Source of the DNA: SB11 sp035906255
GTDB lineage: Bacteria; Bacteroidota; Bacteroidia; UBA8524
Direction of reading: 5' to 3'
NCBI GenBank assembly: GCA_035906255.1
Contig: JAMIFM010000032.1
Coordinates: 1-64,000 of the forward strand
Length of the DNA: 64,000 nucleotides
Part shown: positions 53,674-61,647 of the stretch, in pieces
Layout: the number at the start of each line of letters is the position of its first letter
How positions within the stretch are numbered: position 1 is the first letter of the stretch
Notes under the pieces: model-generated
Databases searched by the model: none
Seen by the model: only the letters and a program-made list of their open reading frames with translations
What the model was told of the DNA's origin: nothing
Made by a program: the position numbers and the translations under genes

Positions 53674-53919
53674 ATGAAACAAATTAAACTATTTATAAGA
53701 GGGTTTTTGCAAGTGTTTTTAGTGTCAATTAGCACTCTTTGCATCGCCAACAAAATATACATAGCTGCTGCAATTGTCAGCTACTGTATAGGCTGGCTTT
53801 GGCAAGCAAACGTTAAACGAACAGTTGCAAATACGGCTATTGATATACATATATATAATATCGGCAGTTCAGTGGGTACTGTTACCGGAATTTATTTAGT
53901 GACAACTTTTATAAAGTAA
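53674..53919 (+). CDS. Small membrane protein
   Basis: An 81-residue protein with two or three hydrophobic helices (LQVFLVSISTLCIANKIYIAAAIVSYCIGWLW, then GSSVGTVTGIYLVTTFI). It starts 1 base after the preceding stop. Not recognised. Confidence 0.6.
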   Translation: MKQIKLFIRGFLQVFLVSISTLCIANKIYIAAAIVSYCIGWLWQANVKRTVANTAIDIHIYNIGSSVGTVTGIYLVTTFIK

Positions 53920-53921
53920 AG

Positions 53922-54665
53922 ATGGAATTTGAAGGTAAAAAAATAATGATAGGCATTAGTGCCGGTATCAATTCTGCCGCGGTGCTGTGCTGGTTTATAG
54001 AGCAAGGCTATCAACCAGCCGAATTACACTTATACTATGCCCACTTTAAAGAGCACAGCCCCGATAGTTTCCGGTTTATAAAAGAACAAATACGCTTCGC
54101 CCGCAAGAATATAACCAATGTAAAGGTAAAAATTACCCGCAATAGCGCATTGGAGTTTTTCAGAGGCAAAGAAATGATACCCCACCCGCGTTATTCACCG
54201 TGTTCCATTATGCTTAAAATAGAGCCTATGGCTGTTTATTGCTGGGAAAACCAAATAGACCATGACCTAATAGGATATGTGAAGCATGAAATAAGGCGTG
54301 TACACAACAGTATGAAAAACGCACCAGCCAACCTGTTTTTTTCAAAAGTATTTCCCATTAACCAGTTTACCGATGAGTGGTGTTTTGAAATTGTAGAGAA
54401 ATATATCGGGTGGTATCCTGCTATTTATAAGATTAAAAACCCAGATGGCAGCCGACGTTATATGCATAATAACTGCCTGCCGTGTAAAAATGAAACGATT
54501 GAAGGTTTGCAAAACATTAAAGAGGACTTCCCTGGATATTTCGAAGCTGCTATGCAATTAAGTGCCGAGTTAAATGCCCATTGGGGCCGTGATGAAGATG
54601 GTTTTTATACCACCTTCGGAAAACAAGATTATGAAACCCAAGTATGTGAAGCCTGTATATTTTAA
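53922..54665 (+). CDS. PAPS reductase-like PP-loop ATPase superfamily protein
   Basis: A 247-residue protein of the adenine-nucleotide alpha-hydrolase kind. The PP-loop is ISAGINSAAVLCW (residues 9-21), a variant of SGGxDS where the second glycine is Ala and the Asp is Asn. CSIMLKIEP and NNCLPCKNETIEGL hold cysteines, and CEACIF ends the protein. Phages carry such proteins with unclear roles, including sulfur modification of DNA or tRNA. It sits with an HNH-like gene and a zinc-ribbon gene in the early operon. Confidence 0.75.
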   Translation: MEFEGKKIMIGISAGINSAAVLCWFIEQGYQPAELHLYYAHFKEHSPDSFRFIKEQIRFARKNITNVKVKITRNSALEFFRGKEMIPHPRYSPCSIMLKIEPMAVYCWENQIDHDLIGYVKHEIRRVHNSMKNAPANLFFSKVFPINQFTDEWCFEIVEKYIGWYPAIYKIKNPDGSRRYMHNNCLPCKNETIEGLQNIKEDFPGYFEAAMQLSAELNAHWGRDEDGFYTTFGKQDYETQVCEACIF

Positions 54666-54676
54666 TACCAAGTGAA

Positions 54677-54934
54677 ATGAAACAGCATATAACCATAGGT
54701 GAGTTGGCTAAGTTGCCTAACATTCGTGTAATGCACTATACACTGGATGGCCCGCGCACGCCGCGCAGCCTGCATGAGCATGGTATGTGGGCGTGCAATA
54801 CCTGTGGTGCTGTACATGATTTGTGCCTTCAATCTTGCCCTGCCTGTGGGGATGAGCGTTTTATATTGGTTGAGGAAGATTACCAACCTTTAACCGAGGA
54901 TATACCTTTTAAAATCAACCAAAATGCCTTGTGA
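54677..54934 (+). CDS. Small zinc-ribbon protein
   Basis: An 85-residue protein with two CxxC pairs, CNTCG and CPACGD, the layout of a rubredoxin-like zinc ribbon. It starts 11 bases after the PAPS-reductase-like gene and its stop overlaps the HNH gene by 11 bases. Role unknown. Confidence 0.7.
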   Translation: MKQHITIGELAKLPNIRVMHYTLDGPRTPRSLHEHGMWACNTCGAVHDLCLQSCPACGDERFILVEEDYQPLTEDIPFKINQNAL

Positions 54935-55337
54935 TTATAAAGAGTATCCGGCCAACTGGCATACAGAAATTGTACCTGCAGTGCGCGAGCGTAGCGGCAA
55001 CCGTTGCGAACAATGCTGTGTTATCAATCACCGAATTATACACAGCTTCCGCCCTACGCTTTTAAAATACAGATATGCCAGCGGGTGTTTGTTAATTGAA
55101 TTGCAAAACAGGGTGTTATCAGGCCAAAACGTAAACAAGGCTTTAAAATACATGGGGCTTACTCGTGTTGTACTCACTACAGCACACCTTGACCATGATA
55201 AAAGCAATGAAAGTATAAGTATTGACCGTCTGCGCCATTGGTGCCAAACCTGCCATTTAAACTATGACCATAAAAAACACGTGGGTAAGTTGCAGATGGC
55301 AAGAAAAGGCGCAACCGGACATCCATCACTATTTTAA
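54924..55337 (+). CDS. HNH endonuclease-like protein
   Basis: A 137-residue HNH-type protein. Cysteines in CEQCC and CQTCH would bind zinc, and AHLDHDKSNES gives the DH catalytic pair before LNYDHKKH. Phage HNH proteins act in packaging, homing or restriction; no terminase is adjacent, so the role is open. It is translationally linked to the zinc-ribbon gene by overlap. Confidence 0.75.
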   Translation: MPCDYKEYPANWHTEIVPAVRERSGNRCEQCCVINHRIIHSFRPTLLKYRYASGCLLIELQNRVLSGQNVNKALKYMGLTRVVLTTAHLDHDKSNESISIDRLRHWCQTCHLNYDHKKHVGKLQMARKGATGHPSLF

Positions 55338-55349
55338 TATAACTAAAAA

Positions 55350-55766
55350 ATGGAAACAACATATATAGTAACGCGCGGGCAGGGGCCTAAAATGCTGTTT
55401 AGTTTTACCGATGCCGGTATTTTTACAAAACTGGAGTTGCACGGGGGCCTGAACGATGAGCAGTTTGCGTGGCTGCTAAAATATTTTCCGCAAACCGATG
55501 AACAGCTATTCAGGTGGCGCGGGTTGGGTTTTAGGGTAGAACAGGCCGTAAGTGATATATCATTTGAGGCATTTTATAACCAATACCCCCGAAAGGTGGG
55601 TAAAAAGGATGCCGAAAAAGCCTACAAGATGTTGCCAGAGAATGAAAAAATACTGGCTATTAGCGGGATAAAACGCTACAAACAATGGCTAAACTCACAT
55701 CCCGGTATTGAAATACTATACCCCGCATCATTTATCAGGAAAGAGAGGTATAAAGATGAAGATTGA
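55350..55766 (+). CDS. Phage replication-like protein of unknown function
   Basis: A 138-residue protein. The second half, FEAFYNQYPRKVGKKDAEKAY ... IKRYKQWLNS ... YPASFIRKERYKDED, is the segment often seen at the end of phage replication or DnaT-like proteins (YPRKVGK with a closing PAxFI). The first half has VTRGQGPKMLFSFTD. Function is inferred only from that motif. Confidence 0.65.
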   Translation: METTYIVTRGQGPKMLFSFTDAGIFTKLELHGGLNDEQFAWLLKYFPQTDEQLFRWRGLGFRVEQAVSDISFEAFYNQYPRKVGKKDAEKAYKMLPENEKILAISGIKRYKQWLNSHPGIEILYPASFIRKERYKDED

Positions 55767-56283
55767 AAAGAAACCCAAAAGCCTGCTGGAGCGCAGGCGT
55801 GGTAAACTGTTTATTGTACTTAACCAACGCGGCCTTACTGCTTGGCGCAGCGATATAGTGATAGATTATACCGCCGGTGCCGAAACCAGCACCAGTGCAC
55901 TTAATGAAGGTCACCTGCAATTACTTATCGATAAGATTGAACGCGGGCAGTATGATTGGGTAAAAGAAGGCGAAAAGCCACAAGCCCATCCTCATCAGCC
56001 CGCCGCAAAAGATGATGCCGACACCCGCCAGCGCATCCGCAGGGCCATTATCAGCAAGCTGAAAGAAATGGGGGCTATTACCGATAAGGGCGATGCCGAC
56101 ATGAAATTTATATACAATTTCATAAAAACCAAGTGGAAACAGCCATTTAACCAAATACCATCTAATAAGTTGCAAAAAATACTTGCAGTGCTGGAAACGG
56201 ATTGGATGCCCTGGTTTTTCCGCAATAAGTCGCAAAACCCAAATTTCAGTATAAAAGATGAAAAAGACACTTCAACAGTATAA
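55756..56283 (+). CDS. Hypothetical early phage protein
   Basis: A 175-residue protein beginning MKIEKKPKSLLERRRG. The ATG at 55,756 is chosen because AAGAGAGG (55,741-55,748) is a good ribosome-binding site and the earlier in-frame ATG at 55,708 overlaps the preceding gene more. The C-terminal TRQRIRRAIISKLKEMGAIT ... KTKWKQPFNQIPSNKLQKIL resembles Mu gp16-type regulators in outline, but this is not secure. Confidence 0.6.
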   Translation: MKIEKKPKSLLERRRGKLFIVLNQRGLTAWRSDIVIDYTAGAETSTSALNEGHLQLLIDKIERGQYDWVKEGEKPQAHPHQPAAKDDADTRQRIRRAIISKLKEMGAITDKGDADMKFIYNFIKTKWKQPFNQIPSNKLQKILAVLETDWMPWFFRNKSQNPNFSIKDEKDTSTV

Positions 56284-56644
56284 TGTAAAATCAACTACCA
56301 ACGGGCTCACAATTAGGCTGGATTATTACCGGCTGCAATTATTGGGGCAATCGTTGGATAGATGCTACACGCGCATCCAGCGTGATGGAATACAACATCT
56401 GCGCGAGCGTGAAGGGCTGACCAAAAGCCCTTCGGAAATAATACTGATTGAACTATGCTATAATGCCCAGCGTAAGGTGAATAAGAAAGTGGCCGAGCGG
56501 CTAAACTTTAACACGATTACATTGCCGCTTGCTGAAAGCTGTGCTCTTTGGGAATTGTATAAATACGGCTACCTGTACTATAATGTTGATGACAATGCTA
56601 TTACTACTTTGTTCACAGAAATACATCCACTACTAAACTCATAA
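56258..56644 (+). CDS. Hypothetical phage protein
   Basis: A 128-residue helical protein with IRLDYYRLQLLGQSLDRCYTRI and LREREGLTKSPSEIILIELCYNAQRKVNKKV, overlapping the previous gene by 26 bases. It is a candidate late-gene regulator by position (end of the early region), but I recognise no family. Confidence 0.55.
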   Translation: MKKTLQQYNVKSTTNGLTIRLDYYRLQLLGQSLDRCYTRIQRDGIQHLREREGLTKSPSEIILIELCYNAQRKVNKKVAERLNFNTITLPLAESCALWELYKYGYLYYNVDDNAITTLFTEIHPLLNS

Positions 56645-56649
56645 CCGCC

Positions 56650-56850
56650 ATGCCTAAATTAACAAACCAAGAACGTAAACGCAGGGATATATACCGGGAT
56701 TTTGTAAAAATGGCATCCCCCCCTGTAAGCAAACAACTAAAGGTAATTTATGAAAAACTGGAGCAAGATTATTACCTCGACACCGGTACACTTGAAAAAA
56801 TAGTGCGCCAAATGGCCAAAGAAGCGGGTAAAATAAAAAAGATTGAATAA
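56650..56850 (+). CDS. Hypothetical small basic phage protein
   Basis: A 66-residue basic protein, rich in Lys/Arg (TNQERKRRDIYRDFVKMA, LEKIVRQMAKEAGKIKKIE). Possibly a small helical DNA-binding protein. Six bases after the preceding gene. Confidence 0.5.
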   Translation: MPKLTNQERKRRDIYRDFVKMASPPVSKQLKVIYEKLEQDYYLDTGTLEKIVRQMAKEAGKIKKIE

Positions 56851-56919
56851 CGGGAAAAGAAAACCTGCGGTTGGGAAAGTAAAGTTTATCCCCCTATTCT
56901 GTGCAGGTAGGTTTGCTGC

Positions 56920-57162
56920 ATGGAAAATATAATACAACAGATGATAGAGGACGCAAGGCGTTTATTTATCAAATCAAAACTTGACAAAGTGGGGATTAAA
57001 ATAAACCCTATGGATGGGGAATTTGGGATTGAAATTGAAATACCCAATATGTGTGACCTTGAGGATGCTAAAAACGCCATTGCGCTGTCAGAAAAGTATG
57101 GCTTTACGAAGTCTTGTTTTATAGCCGATGACGGTAACCTGGTTATCCAGCTTTGTAGTTGA
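56920..57162 (+). CDS. Hypothetical small phage protein, last early gene
   Basis: An 80-residue protein: MENIIQQMIEDARRLFIKSKL then MDGEFGIEIEIPNMCDLEDAKNAIALSEKYG. No family recognised. It is followed by the terminator that separates the early and structural halves. Confidence 0.55.
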   Translation: MENIIQQMIEDARRLFIKSKLDKVGIKINPMDGEFGIEIEIPNMCDLEDAKNAIALSEKYGFTKSCFIADDGNLVIQLCS

Positions 57163-57180
57163 TTCTATTAAAGATTTACA

Positions 57181-57206
57181 AACCCCGCCATCCAGCGGGG
57201 TTTTTT
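57181..57206 (+). terminator. Terminator between convergent early and structural operons
   Basis: AACCCCGC (57,181-57,188) pairs with GCGGGGTT (57,195-57,202) and T6 follows. It ends plus-strand early transcription; the minus-strand structural transcript stops at the same place. Confidence 0.9.
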
Positions 57207-57207
57207 A

Positions 57208-57756
57208 TTATCCGGGTATCACAAAATCAGTAATGGTAGTATCGGCAGGTCGGCTACTTTCAGTAGCAAAGGAGGTATCAACTTTAAGTGTTTTGCCCAG
57301 TGGTATGGTTTTTTGTGCTGCTGAGGTATCTGTTATTTCAGTGGCAAAAATCAGGGTGGTTACAATAAAGTTGCTATGGTCGTTATCCTCTTCCTCACCC
57401 ATGCGGGTAAGCGGAGTGCATCCGGGATATTCAAAACCTTCCAGTGCCTGGTAAACGGCCTCGGTAAAATCAAAATAGCGCAGAGCCACATCTTTGTTGG
57501 TGCTGTCGGCATGGCTGTCGGCATAGTTCTCATACAATACGGTAAAACGCACTACGCATTGCCCGCGTTGCATCCCCGCCCCTGTGCGTGCATAAGCGGC
57601 CTCGCTAAATTCAATCAATACTGCGGGCATGGGCACCAGTGCTCCGGTATCATCCAGCAGGCGTACCTGCCCCATGTTTTTATCCACCCATTGCATACGC
57701 TCAACTGTGCGTAATTGTTCCTGCAGGGCTAAAAAAAGGTTTTTCTTAATGCTCAT
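57208..57756 (-). CDS. Mu gp37-like tail/neck protein
   Basis: A 182-residue protein, similar in layout to Mu-type tail-terminator or gp37-like proteins: a helical start (MSIKKNLFLALQEQLRTVERM), PMPAVLIEFSEAAY, then CVVRFTVLYENYADSHADS and TTLIFATEITDTS. It is the last gene of the minus-strand module in view, overlapping the gpG-like gene by 4 bases. Assigned by position and general pattern. Confidence 0.55.
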   Translation of the reverse strand: MSIKKNLFLALQEQLRTVERMQWVDKNMGQVRLLDDTGALVPMPAVLIEFSEAAYARTGAGMQRGQCVVRFTVLYENYADSHADSTNKDVALRYFDFTEAVYQALEGFEYPGCTPLTRMGEEEDNDHSNFIVTTLIFATEITDTSAAQKTIPLGKTLKVDTSFATESSRPADTTITDFVIPG

Positions 57757-58328
57757 CGTTGTATGGATATTATAAATGAATCAATGTACCATTCAATTTT
57801 CGCTTCTAAATCGCGGCTGTGGTAAAATATGGGCCGTGCGGGTACGGTAAGGGTTTGTTTTTTGGTTAATGCAAGGTTGCGCCATATTTCTCCCGCAGCA
57901 TCAAGGCTTCGGTTATTTTGGTTATTACCCGGCGTGCCGTCCTTTTTTAGTGTTTTTCCTGCACCGGCTTTGTAGGCCATTGCCCAAAAAAAACGCCGCA
58001 TGGCAGGTGTAACGGGTATTTCCCCTCCCTGTTGGTGTATCAGTGCATAGTTGACGTTATTAAACACAATGGCCTTTTGCCGCGCCGTCATGTGCTGTAT
58101 GCCCCTAAACAAATCACCCCCTTTGTATAATAACTGACGGCGCTTGCCGGGAAATTCAAACTTGCGTTGTTTCCAGGGAGTGAAAGCACCGTTTTGCACC
58201 CCTCCTTTCTTAAAGTTTTCACGGAAAAACTCAGCAGCGATAAAAGCAATATTGCGCATGGCAACATGGTTGCGGCTGCGGTAATTTTGCTTTACCCTGT
58301 CAAAGGTTATGTAGTTGCGGTTTTGCAT
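57753..58328 (-). CDS. Phage virion morphogenesis protein (Mu gpG / tail-completion type)
   Basis: A 191-residue protein. It has AEFFRENFKKGGVQNGAFTPWKQRK near the start and the family-typical TVPARPIFYHS near the end, as in gpG and gpS tail-completion proteins. It probably joins head or tail assembly. It overlaps its neighbours by 1-4 bases on the minus strand. Confidence 0.75.
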   Translation of the reverse strand: MQNRNYITFDRVKQNYRSRNHVAMRNIAFIAAEFFRENFKKGGVQNGAFTPWKQRKFEFPGKRRQLLYKGGDLFRGIQHMTARQKAIVFNNVNYALIHQQGGEIPVTPAMRRFFWAMAYKAGAGKTLKKDGTPGNNQNNRSLDAAGEIWRNLALTKKQTLTVPARPIFYHSRDLEAKIEWYIDSFIISIQR

Positions 58329-60253
58329 TACAGTGCGCTTTCAAAATCAGTTACAGCACGGGTAAGTGAATCGGTTACCACGCGTTTCATGTCCGGCACA
58401 GCCTCATTGGTGCTACCTGTGTTAACCGTAAATTCCCGTATAAGGTTATCAATTTGCACACTTACATTGCGCACGCTGCGCCCCGCCGATACAGTAGGGC
58501 TGTATGGTGAAGCCGAACCGCCACCGGCTACGCTTGTAGCATCATCGTTACCAAATACCCAATTTCCGTTTTTGTCCTGTTTTAATCCAAAGGTTGAAAA
58601 TTGCACCTGGCTTCCGTATTTACGGTTAGCAGATGTTACAAGGCTTGCAATTGCCTGCGGACTGGCTTTGCTGTAATCACCGGCACCCTGTCCGTACAAG
58701 CCCATTGCTAAATCCTGCACGCTTTTTGCATCGTTTAATAAGCCCCTACGGTCACCTTCGAAGCGTACTTTAAAAGTTATATCCCGCTCACGGTTAATTT
58801 TATTGTCTATTTCAATAAGTGCATTTTTAGCCCCTTCTATAAGTTTTAGGTGCTGTGATATTTGGCTGTTAAAACTGGCTTCAAATAATCCGGCGCTATC
58901 ACCCATCCTTTGACGGGCTTCAACATCAAGAATTTTTCGCTCACTCCATGCCATTAATTTTAGTGTAGCCTGTTTTTCATCTTCAAATTCTTTTACCCTT
59001 TCTGCCCCAATCAAACCTACCCTTCGGGCTTTCATCACTTCATTGGCTTGTTCCTGAGCATATTTTAAATCCCACAGGGTATCTTTTTCAGTTATAAGGT
59101 TTTGAAGGTATTGCGGATAGGTAGCGTTAATTTTTTCACGCAACGCGATATACTCTTCGGTTCCTGGAATTAAACTTTGCAGGGTTTCAAAATTTTTGTT
59201 CAGTTCCGCATTAACTGCATATAATGGCTTTGCAACGTCCTGTTTGGGTATATACTCGCTCAGGGCTTGCATACCGGCAAGTTTAACCTGTTTCCATCCC
59301 AAGCTTACCCCCTCCAACTGCTCACCCAGAACCGCCATTGTTTTAACGGTTTGGTTTTCGATTCGGGTCATTTCAGCGCGGGTGCTTTGCATAGCAGTAG
59401 GTAAGCCACTGGCAAATGTGCGTTTTAGTTCTGCTGCAAACTTTGGTAAAAAGTCCTCGGCCATCAGTTTGCCGTCAGCCATCATTTTATCCAATTGGGC
59501 GTTAGTAACCCCCATAGCCCTTGCGGCAATATTAAAAGCACCAGGTATGCGCTCGCCTATTTGCCCACGTAGTTCCTCGGCTTGTACTTTGCCCTTGCCC
59601 ATGATTTGGCTGAGGGCCAAAAAAGTGCCTTTTTGGTCTTCGGCACTCCTTCCCATCACCGTAAGTGCCCCGGCCACACTTTCGTACATTTCTTTTACCT
59701 GCTGATTGGTAACCTTAGTCCCAATTGCGCCCGCGCTCAATAGCGCAAACCCCTCTTTGGCAGCCATCAAATCATTGCCCAGCTTGTTGGCTGTTTGGTC
59801 TAAATACAACAGGTTTTTTTCGCCTTCTTTTGCATTGGCAAATTTGATAGCATTATCAAGGCTTTGCACCTGCATTTTAACCTCTGTAGCCTCGTTTGCA
59901 AAATCAATCGCCATTTTACCGGCTCCTAAAACAGCTGCAGGGGCTAAAAACCTGCCTAACCCACCCATGCCCAATGATAAACCGCCGCCGCCTGAATTTC
60001 CACCATTGTTGCCCATCGCCCCAAGAGCCTTATTGTATTTATGGCTCATTATGCGCATGTGCCTGTCAAGTCTTGTGGTAAGCTGCCCCATGCTTTTATC
60101 AATGGCGTTTGCCATTGTTTGCGTGCTTTTTTCAAAGTCTTTTCCAATAAGCCGCACCGCCCTATCCAAACCCATCACTTTTGCCTTACCGGCATCCACA
60201 CCGCGCATATCGCCGGGGCGCATATTAATCACATATTCAAGCGATTTTTTCAT
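58328..60253 (-). CDS. Tail tape-measure protein
   Basis: A ~641-residue protein that sets tail length. It carries the tape-measure domain (roughly residues 120-300): QVKEMYESVAGALTVMGRSAEDQKGTF, then MGKGKVQAEELRGQIGERIPGAFN and KMMADGKLMAEDFLPKF. A glycine-rich linker and hydrophobic stretch (GLGRFLAPAAVLGAG) precede it. The start is set at the ATG at 60,253; a GTG at 60,307 is possible but gives an odd N-terminus. The size suggests a tail of moderate length. Confidence 0.87.
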   Translation of the reverse strand: MKKSLEYVINMRPGDMRGVDAGKAKVMGLDRAVRLIGKDFEKSTQTMANAIDKSMGQLTTRLDRHMRIMSHKYNKALGAMGNNGGNSGGGGLSLGMGGLGRFLAPAAVLGAGKMAIDFANEATEVKMQVQSLDNAIKFANAKEGEKNLLYLDQTANKLGNDLMAAKEGFALLSAGAIGTKVTNQQVKEMYESVAGALTVMGRSAEDQKGTFLALSQIMGKGKVQAEELRGQIGERIPGAFNIAARAMGVTNAQLDKMMADGKLMAEDFLPKFAAELKRTFASGLPTAMQSTRAEMTRIENQTVKTMAVLGEQLEGVSLGWKQVKLAGMQALSEYIPKQDVAKPLYAVNAELNKNFETLQSLIPGTEEYIALREKINATYPQYLQNLITEKDTLWDLKYAQEQANEVMKARRVGLIGAERVKEFEDEKQATLKLMAWSERKILDVEARQRMGDSAGLFEASFNSQISQHLKLIEGAKNALIEIDNKINRERDITFKVRFEGDRRGLLNDAKSVQDLAMGLYGQGAGDYSKASPQAIASLVTSANRKYGSQVQFSTFGLKQDKNGNWVFGNDDATSVAGGGSASPYSPTVSAGRSVRNVSVQIDNLIREFTVNTGSTNEAVPDMKRVVTDSLTRAVTDFESAL

Positions 60254-60357
60254 TTTACGGTTTTTACTATATTTGTACTGTTTTGCCTGTGTCAGTTTGC
60301 TAATCACAAGCGGCTAAGGCTCCAATCAAAAGCTGCCCACGGGTGGCTTTTGGTGTT

Positions 60358-61647
60358 TTAGGGCAGCATATTAAAATCAAATTCACCAATCGCGTCACGC
60401 TCAATCAATATATCCTCGTCCAGTAAATCCAATTGCAGCACAATCAGCCGTATGCCTGTATAGTTTTCAGGTTGCCCGGATATGGCTTTTAATGCCCGTA
60501 TTACAGCAGCTTTGTTATATACTGCGGTTTCGATAAACAGGCACGCTGTATTTGCTCCCTGCTTGCCTGCATTACTAACATCGTGCTTAATGGTATTGGT
60601 TAGGTTATTGCTTTTTATGTATTTAAATTCCACCGCATTATTGGCCGCAAGGCTGTCAGGGTTTTTAAATCCCGTAATTTTTGCATCAGGGGTAAGTGTA
60701 ATCTTTGCCCCTGTTGTTTTTGCCAGGCGGGCGGCCTGCATCCTGTTTTGCCCTACTTCCGAGGGGTTTACTAACGGGTGTTCCAACACCTTGCCCTTTT
60801 TGAGTTGCGGGGACGATACATCCACATAGGCTTCCAGTTCGCTTTTTAGCCTGTTAATTTGTTGGTTTAACGGTCTTAAATCGCTAAAATCAACATCCTT
60901 TATGTAGGGATGAGTAGGCGATCCGGTAAAGGCTTTGCCATCCCTTCCGAAATTGCGGCGGAATTCAGCAGACAATGGATTGTCCTTTAAATCTGTTTCT
61001 AAAGGATGTACTTCGGGGCCTTCAAAATCACTGGTAACATAACAGCGACACCTATAACCATTGGGGGGATAATGAGTACGCCAAAAATTGTGTGTTATGG
61101 GTAGTTTTATATTGTCCCAGGGTCGGTGCTCATCGCGCACCCTGTCATCCTGCTGGGTGTGGTATTTTAGCCAGTTAAACCCGTCTGCCGCCCGCTGTTC
61201 AGCCTCGCTCCACCGCTTTGCACTTTCAGCTACTGCCCTAACGTGGTCGGCTTCCGCATCCAGTTGCGTAATATAGCTGGTATCAAATGCCAGCTTAAAC
61301 TCACGCATAAAGGTTTCTTTGTCCACCCCAAAACCTTTTAATGAAGACATGGCCGCGCACAGCCGGTTATTTTTCACGCACGCAAACAAAAGGCTGTCCT
61401 GTTCAATCTGTGCCGCCCGCAGATACAATGCGCTACCCGGCTTTAAGGTGTCAAAACCACCCCCCAGTGTCTTGTACATGCCCTTGCGTAGCTGCTTAAA
61501 GGTATATACCGCAGTGGCCGTGTGCATACCGGTGGCTGTTATTTCACCGTTCCACAATTTGTTTGCCATGCTGTTGCCCAACTCATCCAGCTTTTGCCGC
61601 ATGGCCCTGGGCAACTCCATTACAATATGTGCGGCCCTGTTACACAT
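60358..61647 (-). CDS. MuF (gp30-like) head protein with nuclease-like C-terminal domain
   Basis: A 429-residue minor head protein. The MuF domain is seen at about residues 130-210 with TQQDDRVRDEHR and PPNGYRCRCYV (195-204). After a linker comes an extra domain at about 295-420: GAKITLTPDAKITGFKNPDSL, then AVEFKYIKSNNLTN (Glu340-x-Lys342) and SNAGKQGANTACLFIE. This resembles CdiA C-terminal/PBECR-type nuclease domains with a PD-(D/E)xK-style arrangement. Phage MuF-toxin fusions are known; the protein would be packaged in the head and might enter the next host. Activity is inferred only. Confidence 0.85.
   Translation of the reverse strand: MCNRAAHIVMELPRAMRQKLDELGNSMANKLWNGEITATGMHTATAVYTFKQLRKGMYKTLGGGFDTLKPGSALYLRAAQIEQDSLLFACVKNNRLCAAMSSLKGFGVDKETFMREFKLAFDTSYITQLDAEADHVRAVAESAKRWSEAEQRAADGFNWLKYHTQQDDRVRDEHRPWDNIKLPITHNFWRTHYPPNGYRCRCYVTSDFEGPEVHPLETDLKDNPLSAEFRRNFGRDGKAFTGSPTHPYIKDVDFSDLRPLNQQINRLKSELEAYVDVSSPQLKKGKVLEHPLVNPSEVGQNRMQAARLAKTTGAKITLTPDAKITGFKNPDSLAANNAVEFKYIKSNNLTNTIKHDVSNAGKQGANTACLFIETAVYNKAAVIRALKAISGQPENYTGIRLIVLQLDLLDEDILIERDAIGEFDFNMLP

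Noticed and set aside
59196..60361. Plus-strand frames opposite the tape-measure gene
   Set aside because: Shadows of the tape-measure gene, with Pro/Ser/Leu-rich composition typical of antisense frames.
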